A stretch of 64,000 bases of DNA. Origin: Pseudomonas arsenicoxydans (GTDB lineage: Bacteria; Pseudomonadota; Gammaproteobacteria; Pseudomonadales; Pseudomonadaceae). The stretch covers positions 1 through 64,000 of the forward strand of contig NZ_RCZE01000009.1 of the NCBI RefSeq assembly GCF_006438915.1, given 5' to 3'. The position numbers and the translations under genes are program-made. This document shows, piece by piece, positions 24,433 to 32,977 of the stretch (position 1 is its first letter; each line of letters begins with the position of its first letter). The notes under the pieces are model-generated. The model was not told the origin of the DNA and searched no databases. It saw only the letters and a list, made by a program, of their open reading frames with translations.

Positions 24433-25467
24433 TTACGCAGCCACCGCCTGCTGCTGTTGCCTCAACAAAGGCACCGCACGCACCGAATTACCGGGTTGCA
24501 GTTGCAGGCGTTTGGCGGTGAGGCGGTCGACGATCAGGCTGTTGCCGATCATGCGCGCCTTGGCAACGGTGATGCGGCAGTTTTCCAGGCGGCGGTTGTG
24601 GATCAGCCACACCGGTGCCTGTTCGTCGGGTGTGCCAATGGCCAGTACCAGCGCCTGGCTGTCGCGCACGGTGCGGATTTTCGCCACCGGCGCTTCAATC
24701 ACCGGCCCGGCGTCGAAGATGTCGATGTAACCCTGGTGGGCAAAACCCTCGGCATTGAGGATTTTCATCGCCGGTTCGGTGTTCGGGTGCGCTTTGCCGA
24801 TCACTGCCTGGGCCTGTTCCGTCAGCAGGCAGGTGTAGAGCGGTTGGCGCGGCATCAGTTCGGCGATGAACGACTTGCTGCCCAGCCCCGACAGGTGGTC
24901 GGCGTGGCTGAATTCCTTTTTGAAGAAGTGCCGGCCCAGGCTGTCCCAGAAGGGCGAACAGCCATGCTCGTCGGCGCTGCCACGCAGTTCGGCGATGAGT
25001 TTGTCGCCGAACAGCTGCGGGAATTCGGCGACGAACAGCAGACGCCCCAGCGACAGTAAGCGACCGTTCGTACCCTGGCGTTGATCGTGGCGCAGGAACA
25101 GCGAACACAGCTCCGATTGGCCGGTCATTTCGTTGTTCAGAAACAAGGTCGGAATCTGCCGCTGTATCCCAAGATCCGGCGAAGAACTGACCGTCAGCCC
25201 CACCCGATAGTTGTACCAGGGTTCACGCAGGCCCACGGCCCCAGCCATTGCACTGACGCCGACCACTTGCTGATCGTCATCTTCCAGCACAAACAGGTAA
25301 TCGGCATCCGCACGCTCCACCTGTTCGGCGAACGTCCGCTGGGCCCAGCGCACTCGGTGGGTCAGGCGATCTTCGTTGGCTGGCAGGGTGGTGAACCCGG
25401 GGCCGGCCTGTTGCACCAGATCCATCAAGGCGGGCAGGTCGGTGACGCGAACCGGGCGGACGATCAT
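24433..25467 (-). CDS. aruG: Arginine N-succinyltransferase, AruG/AstA type subunit
   Basis: The 344-residue protein belongs to the arginine succinyltransferase family, which transfers succinyl from succinyl-CoA to arginine (or ornithine) in the AST pathway. Family landmarks are MIVRPVRVTDLPALMDL at the start and SPFWDSLGRHFFKKEFSHAD and FIAELMPRQPLY in the middle. It follows aruF with a 61-base gap. The usual aru partners (aruC, aruD, aruB, aruE) are not in the window, so this is probably a detached or second copy. F/G naming follows P. aeruginosa. Confidence 0.88.
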   Translation of the reverse strand: MIVRPVRVTDLPALMDLVQQAGPGFTTLPANEDRLTHRVRWAQRTFAEQVERADADYLFVLEDDDQQVVGVSAMAGAVGLREPWYNYRVGLTVSSSPDLGIQRQIPTLFLNNEMTGQSELCSLFLRHDQRQGTNGRLLSLGRLLFVAEFPQLFGDKLIAELRGSADEHGCSPFWDSLGRHFFKKEFSHADHLSGLGSKSFIAELMPRQPLYTCLLTEQAQAVIGKAHPNTEPAMKILNAEGFAHQGYIDIFDAGPVIEAPVAKIRTVRDSQALVLAIGTPDEQAPVWLIHNRRLENCRITVAKARMIGNSLIVDRLTAKRLQLQPGNSVRAVPLLRQQQQAVAA

Positions 25468-25528
25468 GATGCAGCTCCTTCTTCGCGCCAGTTCGGGCGC
25501 TGTCGTTGGGCACGGGGCCGGGTGATGC

Positions 25529-26545
25529 TCACAGGGCGATCAGCCGGATCGGGCTGCCATCGGTCACGTTCAGTGCCTGGCACATCTCGGTGCTCAACCC
25601 CACCGGTTGCCCGGTTTGAACATCCAGTTCGACGACGATCGCGCGATAGCCTTCGAGCGCATCGTTGCTCACCAGGTAGCGACCGCGTGCATCGATGGAT
25701 GAGCGCAGTTGCACCGTGCCGGTCTGGCTTTGGGTGATGGAGAGCACGTTCGAGGTGCGCGCATACAGGGTCGGGCCACCGTCGAACAGGTCGATGTAGC
25801 TGTTGGTTTCAAAGCCTTCGCGTTCAAGAATATCGAAGGCCTCCTGGCCGTCCGGGTGAATCCGGCCAATGCAGTCCTGTGCCGCCTGAGGCAGCATCGG
25901 CACGTAGATCGGGTACTGCGGCATCAGCTCGGCGAGGAAGGTCCGGGTTTCCAGGCCGCACAGCCGTTCGGCCTCGGTGTAAGGCAGGTCGAAAAAGTGT
26001 TTGCCCACCGCGTCCCAGAATGGCGATTGCCCCTCATCGGTGCTGTAGCCGACGATTTCAGTGATGACCGCGTCGGCAAAGCGCTGCGGATGGGCGGCGA
26101 TGAATAACAGCCGTGCCCGTGACAGCAACTGCGAAAATGCAGTGCGCACCAGCGCGGTATCGATGTGGAAGCCGCGCAGTAAGGTGTGACCGTTGAGGTC
26201 CTGGCACAGCGACAGCGCCGGCACGCCATGTTCGATGTTCAGTTCCCGGGAAGCGCTGTTGAAATTGCGGTTGCGCAAGCTGTAGAAAGGCTCGTTGAAC
26301 CCGGCGGTGGCCAGGAGCTCCGAACAACCCACCAGGCGCTTGACCGCCAGGTCCTCCAGCACGAAGAAGTAATTTTCCGGACCCTGTGCCTCAACGTCTT
26401 TTTCGAATGAGGCGCAGGAATCGATAATCTTCAGGCGCAGGCGTTCGGTGTCGTCGGGCAACGACGTAACGCCCACCAGGCTGTCGCGCGCCAGTTGTTG
26501 CAACTGGGGCAGATCGGTTAACTCGACTGGGCGTAAGACCAGCAT
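25529..26545 (-). CDS. aruF: Arginine/ornithine N-succinyltransferase, AruF type subunit
   Basis: The 338-residue homologue of AruG begins MLVLRPVELTDLPQLQQL and has the matching SPFWDAVGKHFFDLPYTEAERL and FLAELMPQYPIYVP blocks. In P. aeruginosa AruF and AruG form the heteromeric enzyme of the first step of arginine degradation. ATG 26545 has an AAGGAG site; the open frame extends 13 codons further without family similarity. A divergent-looking but same-strand RpiR-family regulator gene lies upstream, an unusual companion, since the classic aru operon is under ArgR. Confidence 0.88.
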   Translation of the reverse strand: MLVLRPVELTDLPQLQQLARDSLVGVTSLPDDTERLRLKIIDSCASFEKDVEAQGPENYFFVLEDLAVKRLVGCSELLATAGFNEPFYSLRNRNFNSASRELNIEHGVPALSLCQDLNGHTLLRGFHIDTALVRTAFSQLLSRARLLFIAAHPQRFADAVITEIVGYSTDEGQSPFWDAVGKHFFDLPYTEAERLCGLETRTFLAELMPQYPIYVPMLPQAAQDCIGRIHPDGQEAFDILEREGFETNSYIDLFDGGPTLYARTSNVLSITQSQTGTVQLRSSIDARGRYLVSNDALEGYRAIVVELDVQTGQPVGLSTEMCQALNVTDGSPIRLIAL

Positions 26546-26682
26546 GGCTGCACTCCTTGTATCAAAGGGTTCGGTGATTGGCACCGAACCTGACGGTCAC
26601 TGTCGGTTTCCACGCTTGATTGTCGCGACGATGATAAAGCCAACCGCCGGACAGAGGCTGCGATGGGGGGGCGCAAACATCC

Positions 26683-27537
26683 TTATTGTTCCTCCAGCAG
26701 ATGGGTGTCGAATTCGCCGCGCAGGGCGTCGATGCCTTCCAGGCGCTCGGCAAGGTCAGCGCTGCGCAAGGTCAGGCAGGCAATCAACGCCTCCACCTGG
26801 GCCAGCGCGGGCACCAGGGTGTCGAATGCCGACACCGACTCCACTGGCGCACTGATGATCAGGTCCGCCATCTCGCGCAGCGGTGAAGCATAGATGTCAG
26901 TAAACAGCACCACTCGGGCGTATTGATTCTTGACGGCGCTGGTCAAGCGCAAGGTTCGCGACTGGTAGCGGCGGTAGTCGAACACCAACACCACGTCTTG
27001 GCGTTGCACGTCGAACACGTGGTCCGGCAGTTGAGCGTTGTCTTCCAGGGCAAAACAGCCGGGTCTCAGCAGCCGCAGGTGGTTGAGCAAATAGTGGGCG
27101 AGGAAACTGCTGAAACAGCCGCCAAAGCAATGCACCTGATGGCGCGTGTCGAGCAGCCACTCGACGAGTATCCGGATGTCTTCGGGCTGCGTCAGTGCAT
27201 GGGTATCTTCCAGCGCTCGATGGCTGTGCTCCAGAGAGTGACTCCAAGTATCGCCTTTAGGCAAATCAGGGCGAGGTTGCAACTGGGCGCTGGGCGACCG
27301 CCAGCGGTGGTCCATTTCACTGAGCAGGGCATTCTGGAAATCGGCATAACCGCTGAAGCCCAGTTTTTTCACCAGCCGTACGATGGTGGGATCGCTGACC
27401 CCGGCATGTTCGGCCAAGCGAGACATCGGGCCAAGACCGTTACGCGGGTACTGGTCCAGCAAGGCACGGATGACCTTGCGTTCCGACGGCGTCAGTTCCA
27501 GGCCGGCATCGGTAATCAGGTCTCTCAAAACAGGCAT
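26683..27537 (-). CDS. MurR/RpiR-family transcriptional regulator
   Basis: The 284 residues consist of an N-terminal RpiR-type helix-turn-helix (about 15-75, with SRLAEHAGVSDPTIVRLVKKLGF) and a C-terminal SIS sugar-isomerase-like domain (about 110-260). The family senses phosphosugars or related metabolites. The gene precedes aruF by 137 bases on the same strand, so it may control the aruFG pair. The SIS effector is unknown. Confidence 0.88.
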   Translation of the reverse strand: MPVLRDLITDAGLELTPSERKVIRALLDQYPRNGLGPMSRLAEHAGVSDPTIVRLVKKLGFSGYADFQNALLSEMDHRWRSPSAQLQPRPDLPKGDTWSHSLEHSHRALEDTHALTQPEDIRILVEWLLDTRHQVHCFGGCFSSFLAHYLLNHLRLLRPGCFALEDNAQLPDHVFDVQRQDVVLVFDYRRYQSRTLRLTSAVKNQYARVVLFTDIYASPLREMADLIISAPVESVSAFDTLVPALAQVEALIACLTLRSADLAERLEGIDALRGEFDTHLLEEQ

Positions 27538-27879
27538 CCGGGCTCCTTGCTGGATGGGTGTGTCGGTTTCATTTCATTAATTGCCAAAAGAGTATTTATG
27601 TAGCGGACTCTACATGTCTAGTGAATTTTCCCATGCTTTTTCCAGGCCCCAAAACAGAGCGAAACCTGCGTGTTACAGGGGCTACATGGTAGTCGACAAT
27701 GCTTGTAGGCTATCGCCCATAACCATGTCGGAGATTGCCGAATTTCACCGGTCCGTTGAAGGGGCAAGCCAGGCGTGCCGGTTGAAAGGAAACGCCCTGG
27801 ACCGGGCTTCTTGCGGCACAATCTGATAAATATCGTCGGCGCATTGCCGTTTTCCGTTTGATCGCCAGGGTGTTTATCC
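27538..27879. other. Intergenic region upstream of the cobF operon
   Basis: No gene is supported in these 342 bases. It contains a two-helix hairpin at 27748-27805 (listed separately). I looked for a cobalamin riboswitch and did not recognise its conserved core. Confidence 0.6.
27748..27805 (+). promoter_or_regulatory. Possible structured leader before the cobF operon
   Basis: CCGGTCC at 27748-27754 pairs with GGACCGG at 27799-27805. Inside, AGGCGT (27771-27776) pairs with ACGCC-T (27792-27798) with one bulge. It ends 74 bases before the phosphatase ATG. It could be a leader or an attenuator; no follow-on T-tract is seen. Confidence 0.35.
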
Positions 27880-28452
27880 GTGCAAACAACCCGTTTGACC
27901 TTGATTTGTCACGCTCGAACCGTCTCACAGAAATTGGCGTATTTTCCTACGAATGAACCGCTGGAAATGGATTGGCAATCGGCGAAGGGTTCGCGTCGTC
28001 ACGCATTCAAAGGGACGCCACGTTTACTCTGCGGTCCGGAATTGCGGACCCGACAAACGGCCGCACTGTTTGGCGATGAAGTTGAAGTGGTCACCGCCTT
28101 GAGTGATTGCGACTTCGGACAGTGGCAGGGCGTACACGTTGATGACCTGCAAACATCACAACCCGAGGCGCTCCAGGCCTGGCTCGATGACCCGACCTCG
28201 GCGCCCCATGGCGGTGAGTCGGTGGCGCAACTGGGTCAGCGCGTGGCGCAGTGGCTACACACCCTTGAGGCAAGTGCGGGGCATGTTGTTGCGGTCACCC
28301 ATCCGTTTGTCATTCGCGCTGCGCTCACCCAGGTATTGCAGGCTGCGGCGTTCAACCAGATCGACGTTGAACCGCTGTCAGCCATTGAGTTGCGGTTCAC
28401 CGGCCGCTGGCGTCTACGCTTGCTCGGCACTGATGCCCAAGGAGTGCTCTGA
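27880..28452 (+). CDS. Histidine phosphatase family protein
   Basis: The 190 residues have the phosphohistidine phosphatase start LTLICHARTV, where the usual RHG is CHA but the phosphate-accepting His is kept. They also have GPELRTRQTA, the acid region HGGESVAQLG and the second His in AVTHPFVIRAAL. Related phosphatases such as CobC act in cobalamin synthesis on adenosylcobalamin or alpha-ribazole phosphate. Here the stop overlaps the cobF ATG, which supports a cobalamin link. The replacement of the first Arg may lower or change activity. Confidence 0.82.
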   Translation: MQTTRLTLICHARTVSQKLAYFPTNEPLEMDWQSAKGSRRHAFKGTPRLLCGPELRTRQTAALFGDEVEVVTALSDCDFGQWQGVHVDDLQTSQPEALQAWLDDPTSAPHGGESVAQLGQRVAQWLHTLEASAGHVVAVTHPFVIRAALTQVLQAAAFNQIDVEPLSAIELRFTGRWRLRLLGTDAQGVL

Positions 28453-29207
28453 TGAGAAAACTGTTGGTCATCGGCATCGGCGCCGGCAACCCCGACTACG
28501 TCACGATACAGGCTGTGAAGGCGCTGAACCTCGTCGATGTGTTTTTCCTGATGGACAAGGGCCCGGACAAACATTCACTGATCGACCTGCGCCGGGATAT
28601 CTGCGAGCGCTACATCACCGATCACGATTATCGCTTCGTCGAAGCCCACAGCCCCGAGCGTGAGCGCGGTGAAGTGGACTACACGAGCAGTGTCGAAGAC
28701 CTCAACCTTGCCAAGCAATTGACCTTCGAACGGCTGATCAACGAGGAAATGACTGACGAGCAGTGCGCCGGTTTCCTGGTGTGGGGCGATCCGGCGTTGT
28801 ACGACAGCACGATCCGGATTTTGCAGGCGATCCTGGCGACGGGTCGCTGTGTGTTCGAGTTCGAGGTGATCCCCGGCATTACCAGCGTCCAGGCGTTGGC
28901 GGCGCAGCATAAAGTGCCGCTCAATCGCATCGGTCGCTCGATTGAAATCACCACCGGGCGCCGGTTGGCGGCGGGGCAGGTGGGTGAGGTGGACAGTGTG
29001 GTGGTGATGCTGGATGCGCAGGATGCCTACCGTCAGGTGGCCGATGCTCAGACCGAGATTTACTGGGGGGCTTATTTGGGAACGCCGGATGAGATTTTGA
29101 TCAGCGGCAAGCTTGAAGAGGTCGCGGATGAGATTGAGCGGGTGCGCAAGGCGGCTCGGCTGGCGAATGGGTGGATTATGGATACCTATCTGCTTCGTAA
29201 GCCTTGA
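28452..29207 (+). CDS. cobF: Precorrin-6A synthase (deacetylating), CobF
   Basis: The 251-residue SAM-dependent methyltransferase has the tetrapyrrole-methylase pattern: VIGIGAGNPDYVTIQAVKAL at the start, LVWGDPALYDS in the middle and FEVIPGITSVQALAA for the SAM pocket. CobF methylates C1 of precorrin-5 and releases the extruded acyl carbon as acetate in aerobic B12 synthesis. It overlaps the upstream phosphatase gene. No other cob genes are in the window; in Pseudomonas they are usually elsewhere. Confidence 0.9.
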   Translation: MRKLLVIGIGAGNPDYVTIQAVKALNLVDVFFLMDKGPDKHSLIDLRRDICERYITDHDYRFVEAHSPERERGEVDYTSSVEDLNLAKQLTFERLINEEMTDEQCAGFLVWGDPALYDSTIRILQAILATGRCVFEFEVIPGITSVQALAAQHKVPLNRIGRSIEITTGRRLAAGQVGEVDSVVVMLDAQDAYRQVADAQTEIYWGAYLGTPDEILISGKLEEVADEIERVRKAARLANGWIMDTYLLRKP

Positions 29208-29229
29208 GATCAGCGGTGTTTGAGCCGAC

Positions 29230-29320
29230 GCCTTCGCGAGCAAGCCCGCTCCCACATTTAACCGAGATCCCCCAGAGGAATGCGGTCTAATGTGGGAGCG
29301 GGCTTGCTCGCGAAGGGGCC
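29230..29320. repeat. REP-type inverted repeat pair (GTGGGAGCGGGC class)
   Basis: CCTTCGCGAGCAAGCCCGCT and GTGGGAGCGGGCTTGCTCGC face each other between convergent cobF and ftrA. Confidence 0.85.
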
Positions 29321-29332
29321 TTAAAAGCCACC

Positions 29333-30307
29333 TTAGATTATCGCTTTGACCCCACGCCCAAACCGCTCCCGATACACCGACGGCGGCACACCCACCACCC
29401 CTCGAAACGCCACCCGAAAACTCTCCACCGACCGATACCCGCACTGCTCGGCAATCTGATCTGTGTTCTGCCCGGTGCTCTCCAGCAACGCTCGGGCCCG
29501 GGCCAATCGCTCATGCTGCAACCACGCTTTGGGTGGCATCCCGGTGGCCTCGGTAAACCGACGCAGAAATGTCCGCTCACTCATCGCCGCTTCGCTCGCC
29601 AGTTCACGAACCTCCAGCGGTTGATGTAAACGCTCTCGCGCCCATTGCATGACGCGTGACACATCGCTGCGCGGCGTCGGGCTGACCGGTGTCGGAATAA
29701 ACTGCGCCTGGCCGCCGGTGCGTTGCGGCGACATCACCAGCCGTCGCGCCACCGAGTTTGCCACCTGCGTGCCGAAATCCCGTGCCACCAGGTGCAGGCA
29801 GGCATCGATCCCCGCCGCGCTGCCGGCCGAGGTGATCAGTTGGCCTGAGTCGACATACAACACTTCCGGGTCTACCAGAATGTGCGGAAAACGCTCCGCC
29901 AGTTCAGAGGTGTAGCGCCAATGGGTGGTAGCGCCGCGCCCGTCTAGCAGGCCGGTCGCCGCCAACACAAACACACCGGAGCAGATCGACAGCAATCGCG
30001 CACCCCGGGCATGGGCTTTTCGCAGGGCGTCGAGCAGGTGCTCGGGCACTGAGGCGTTACGGTCACGCCAGCCGGGAATGATGATGGTCCGGGCGACTTC
30101 GAGCAGCTCCATGCCGCCATCGGCCAGCACCTGAATGCCGCCCATGGCGCGCATCGGGCCTTTATCCACGGCGACAATCCGGTGTTCGTACCACGGGAAG
30201 TCGAACTCGGGTCGCGCCAGACCGAAGATCTCCACGGCAATACCGAACTCGAACGTACAGAGGCCGTCGTAGGCCAGAATCGCGACCAATCCAGGGTTGG
30301 GATGCAT
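29333..30307 (-). CDS. ftrA: Transcriptional regulator FtrA (GlxA-type, AraC family)
   Basis: The 324 residues have an N-terminal DJ-1/PfpI-like domain (about 1-180, with LLSICSGVFVLAATGLLDGR) and a C-terminal AraC double helix-turn-helix (about 215-315, with ASEAAMSERTFLRRFTEATGM and IAEQCGYRSVESFRVAF). FtrA-type proteins commonly sit divergent to a rhodanese gene, exactly as here, and probably regulate it. ATG 30307 (MHPNPGLVAIL) was chosen; the open frame extends upstream without family similarity and into the shared promoter. Confidence 0.88.
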   Translation of the reverse strand: MHPNPGLVAILAYDGLCTFEFGIAVEIFGLARPEFDFPWYEHRIVAVDKGPMRAMGGIQVLADGGMELLEVARTIIIPGWRDRNASVPEHLLDALRKAHARGARLLSICSGVFVLAATGLLDGRGATTHWRYTSELAERFPHILVDPEVLYVDSGQLITSAGSAAGIDACLHLVARDFGTQVANSVARRLVMSPQRTGGQAQFIPTPVSPTPRSDVSRVMQWARERLHQPLEVRELASEAAMSERTFLRRFTEATGMPPKAWLQHERLARARALLESTGQNTDQIAEQCGYRSVESFRVAFRGVVGVPPSVYRERFGRGVKAII

Positions 30308-30408
30308 TTGGCGGAAAGTTCCCGGTGAGTGTCTTGTGCGCCACTTTAGCGGCAAGTGACGGGCGGATAAAGTCTTGTCACACCCACCCGCACTTCGGAG
30401 TACAGAAC

Positions 30409-30843
30409 ATGACCAGCCTGGTTCGCGAAATCCCCGCCGCCCCTTCGGCCATCGCCCTGATGCATTTCAGCAATCGCCTGACCTTCGAAACCGATTGTTC
30501 CGACGTCCACGGCAGCCAACAGGCCGGCGAGGTGGACTTTGTGCTGGTGGACGTGCGCGGTCCTTTGGCGTTCGAGCGTGGCCACGTGCCGGGCGCGATC
30601 AATATTCCGGGGCGATTGCTCACCGCTGAAGGCCTGGCGGTTTACCCGAAACACAGTTTATTCGTGGTGTATTGCGCGGGTCCACATTGCAACGGCGCCA
30701 ACAAGGCCGCCGTGAAGCTCGCGGCGCTGGGTTACCCGGTCAAGGAAATGATCGGCGGCGTGACGGGGTGGCTGGATGAAGGGTTTGAGTTGAAGGTGGT
30801 GGTGCAGCGTCCGGCCAATGCTGTTATTGGCTGCGAATGCTGA
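30409..30843 (+). CDS. Rhodanese-like sulfurtransferase
   Basis: The 144 residues form a single rhodanese domain with VDFVLVDVRGPLAFERGHVPGAINIP, the active-site loop VVYCAGPHCNGANKAA (Cys near 104) and GGVTGWLDEGF. It is cytoplasmic and should carry sulfane sulfur. The gene is divergent from ftrA with about 100 bases between them. ATG 30409 lies 9 bases behind GGAG; a longer in-frame start would run across the ftrA promoter. Confidence 0.88.
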   Translation: MTSLVREIPAAPSAIALMHFSNRLTFETDCSDVHGSQQAGEVDFVLVDVRGPLAFERGHVPGAINIPGRLLTAEGLAVYPKHSLFVVYCAGPHCNGANKAAVKLAALGYPVKEMIGGVTGWLDEGFELKVVVQRPANAVIGCEC

Positions 30844-30864
30844 CGCACAGCCAACGGTGATCAA

Positions 30865-30999
30865 TTGTGGCGAGGGAGCTTGCTCCCGCTCGGCTGCGAA
30901 GCAGTCGTAATCAAGGAGAACGCGGTGTGCCTGATGCACTGCGGTTACCGGTTTTGGGGCCGCTTCGCGACCCAGCGGGAGCAAGCTCCCTCGCCACAA
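30865..30999. repeat. REP-type inverted repeat pair (TTGTGGCGAGG class)
   Basis: TTGTGGCGAGGGAGCTTGCT and its complement AGCAAGCTCCCTCGCCACAA are outer arms. Inner arms GCTGCGAAGCAG and CCGCTTCGCGA extend the structure over 135 bases between convergent genes. Confidence 0.85.
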
Positions 31000-31034
31000 A
31001 AGCCCTCTGACCTCAGAGCCTCAAATTCTCGCGT

Positions 31035-31679
31035 TCAGCGAAGGGTTGAGGACGCCGCCCACCACCCATCCAGCGTCGCCTGCAACCAGTCATAAACGGC
31101 TGTGTAAGCGGCGCTGTCGGGTTCACCCCGAGGCAGCGGCGACTCCTCACCAAAGTGCTCATTGAGCATCGCCACCGACTCGGCATTCCACTCCGGATGG
31201 AACTGCAACCCCACTCGTGTCGGCCCCACCCGATACATCTGCTGTTCGCATTGCGCGCTGCTGGCGAGCAATTGCGCGCCGGGCGGGAGATCGATCGCGT
31301 CTTCGTGCCACTCCAGCACCTTCAATCGCTGGCCATCGGCGAACGTCACCTCAGTCCAGCCGGTTTCGGTTTGATCCATCCGCCGCACCTGTCCGCCCAG
31401 ACTCAACGCCAGTAACTGCGCCCCCAGACAAATCGCAAACACCGGAGCACCCTGATGCAGGCTGCCCGCCAGCCACTGCCGTTCAGCTTCCAGCCAGGCC
31501 GGCCCGGCATTGGATTCATAAGGCCCGCCCAACACCATCATCGGTGCCGCATTCACGGGCGGCAACTGGCCAAGGTCGGCGCGAAAGATGTTCAGCGTCA
31601 GTCCCCGGGACATGGCCCAGTCAGCAATCGCTCCGGGTCCTTCGGCGGGATGGTGCTGGATCAGATTCAGTGTTGGCAT
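31035..31679 (-). CDS. Class I glutamine amidotransferase-like protein
   Basis: The 214 residues have the GATase fold: nucleophile elbow VFAICLGAQLLA (Cys near 81), GGPYESNAGPAWL for the oxyanion region, and GLQFHPEWNAES with the catalytic His and Glu. Stand-alone members are close to the glutaminase domain of GMP synthase, and some cleave gamma-glutamyl amines. The acceptor is unknown. ATG 31679 (MPTLNLIQHH) has AGAGAA upstream; the open frame runs 30 codons further without similarity. Confidence 0.85.
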   Translation of the reverse strand: MPTLNLIQHHPAEGPGAIADWAMSRGLTLNIFRADLGQLPPVNAAPMMVLGGPYESNAGPAWLEAERQWLAGSLHQGAPVFAICLGAQLLALSLGGQVRRMDQTETGWTEVTFADGQRLKVLEWHEDAIDLPPGAQLLASSAQCEQQMYRVGPTRVGLQFHPEWNAESVAMLNEHFGEESPLPRGEPDSAAYTAVYDWLQATLDGWWAASSTLR

Positions 31680-31926
31680 CAGGATTTCTCTGTCGTTTTT
31701 TGCGCGTAGGGTTTGTCTGAAAAAGGAGCTTGTCCTACAGTCTGTGCACCGCCGTGGCGCACACTTCAAGGGACTCCATTACACGAGCCACTTTTATGTA
31801 AGTATTTGTCGCTTAAACACAATTTGCCCATTTGAAGCCACTCTAGACTGCCGGCCTCTTCGGTTTTCACCGGCCGAATGCCAATCGTAAGCTGCCAATA
31901 AAAGTCTCCGCACACGGGAGTTATAA

Positions 31927-32706
31927 ATGAAAAAGCTAGTGATGTTCGGTGCCCTGGCACTGTCGATGTTGTCCCTGACCGCTGTGGCCGAAGACGCCAA
32001 GCCGATCCGCATCGGTATTGAAGCCGGTTACCCGCCATTCTCGATGAAAACCCCTGACGGCAAACTGACCGGTTTCGACGTGGACATCGGCGATGCGCTG
32101 TGCGAGCAGATGAAAGTCAAATGTACGTGGGTCGAGCAGGAATTCGACGGCCTGATCCCGGCATTGAAAGTGAAGAAAATCGACGCGATCCTGTCGTCCA
32201 TGACCATCACTGATGACCGCAAGAAGAACGTCGATTTCACCATCAAGTACTACCACACGCCGGCGCGCTTCGTGATGAAGGCAGGCACCGACGTCAAGGA
32301 CCCGCTGACCGATCTCAAAGGCAAGAAAGTCGGTGTACTGCGCGCCAGTACCCACGACCGCTTCGCCACCGAAGTGCTGGTGCCGGCCGGCATCCAACTG
32401 GTTCGCTACGGCTCCCAGCAAGAAGCCAACCTGGACATGGTCTCTGGCCGCGTTGACGCGCTGCTGGCCGACTCGGTCAACCTGGACGACGGTTTCCTGA
32501 AAACCGACGCCGGTAAAGGTTTCGCCTTCGTAGGCCCTGAGTACAACGATCCGAAGTACTTCGGTGGCGGCGCCGGCATTGCCGTGCGCAAGGGCGATAC
32601 TGCCCTGGCCGATCAGTTCAACGCGGCGATCACCGAAATCCGCGCCAACGGCAAGTACAAGCAAGTGCAGGACAAGTACTTCAAGTTTGACGTTTACGGC
32701 GAGTAA
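31927..32706 (+). CDS. Periplasmic binding protein for basic amino acids (ArgT/HisJ/AotJ type)
   Basis: The 259 residues start with a signal peptide ([21 protein letters not shown], cleaved before EDAKP). The type 2 binding-protein fold follows, with [53 protein letters not shown] and [12 protein letters not shown]. These signatures belong to lysine/arginine/ornithine or histidine binding proteins of ABC importers. No permease or ATPase genes are adjacent, so it must use a transporter encoded elsewhere. A strong terminator follows directly. Confidence 0.9.
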   Translation: MKKLVMFGALALSMLSLTAVAEDAKPIRIGIEAGYPPFSMKTPDGKLTGFDVDIGDALCEQMKVKCTWVEQEFDGLIPALKVKKIDAILSSMTITDDRKKNVDFTIKYYHTPARFVMKAGTDVKDPLTDLKGKKVGVLRASTHDRFATEVLVPAGIQLVRYGSQQEANLDMVSGRVDALLADSVNLDDGFLKTDAGKGFAFVGPEYNDPKYFGGGAGIAVRKGDTALADQFNAAITEIRANGKYKQVQDKYFKFDVYGE

Positions 32707-32724
32707 TCACGCCGTTCAAAAAAG

Positions 32725-32757
32725 TGGCAACCGTTGACGCGGTTGCCATTTTTTTTG
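32725..32757 (+). terminator. Rho-independent terminator of the binding-protein gene
   Basis: TGGCAACC and GGTTGCCA pair around an 8-base loop (GTTGACGC) and are followed by eight T. It lies 19 bases behind the stop codon. Confidence 0.92.
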
Positions 32758-32798
32758 TGCATTCTCTAGCAACAGAGAACCCTGTGGGAACGAGCCAT

Positions 32799-32925
32799 TG
32801 TGGCGAGGGGGCTTGTCGGAACGCCGCATCGCCCCGTTGGGTTGCGAAGCGGCCCCAGCGTTTCAGCGATAAACCGCGTTTACGACTGCTTCGCAGCCGA
32901 ACGGGGGCAAGCCCCCTCGCCACAA
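32799..32925. repeat. REP-type inverted repeat pair (TTGTGGCGAGGGGGC class)
   Basis: TTGTGGCGAGGGGGCTTG and CAAGCCCCCTCGCCACAA enclose two inner GCGAAGC/GCTTCGC arms. The structure is nearly the same as the pair at 52311-52463. Confidence 0.85.
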
Positions 32926-32977
32926 AGGCTCTTCCCTCAGGTGATTTTCACCACCGTTCAGGCATCAGGAGTTCACC

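Noticed and set aside
27581-27826. 81-codon plus-strand frame before the phosphatase gene
   Set aside because: No ribosome site, no motif, composition rich in unusual Cys and Arg, and it overlaps the hairpin region.
27538-27879. Cobalamin riboswitch upstream of cobF
   Set aside because: I looked for the conserved core of the B12 riboswitch and could not recognise it; only a different two-helix structure is visible.
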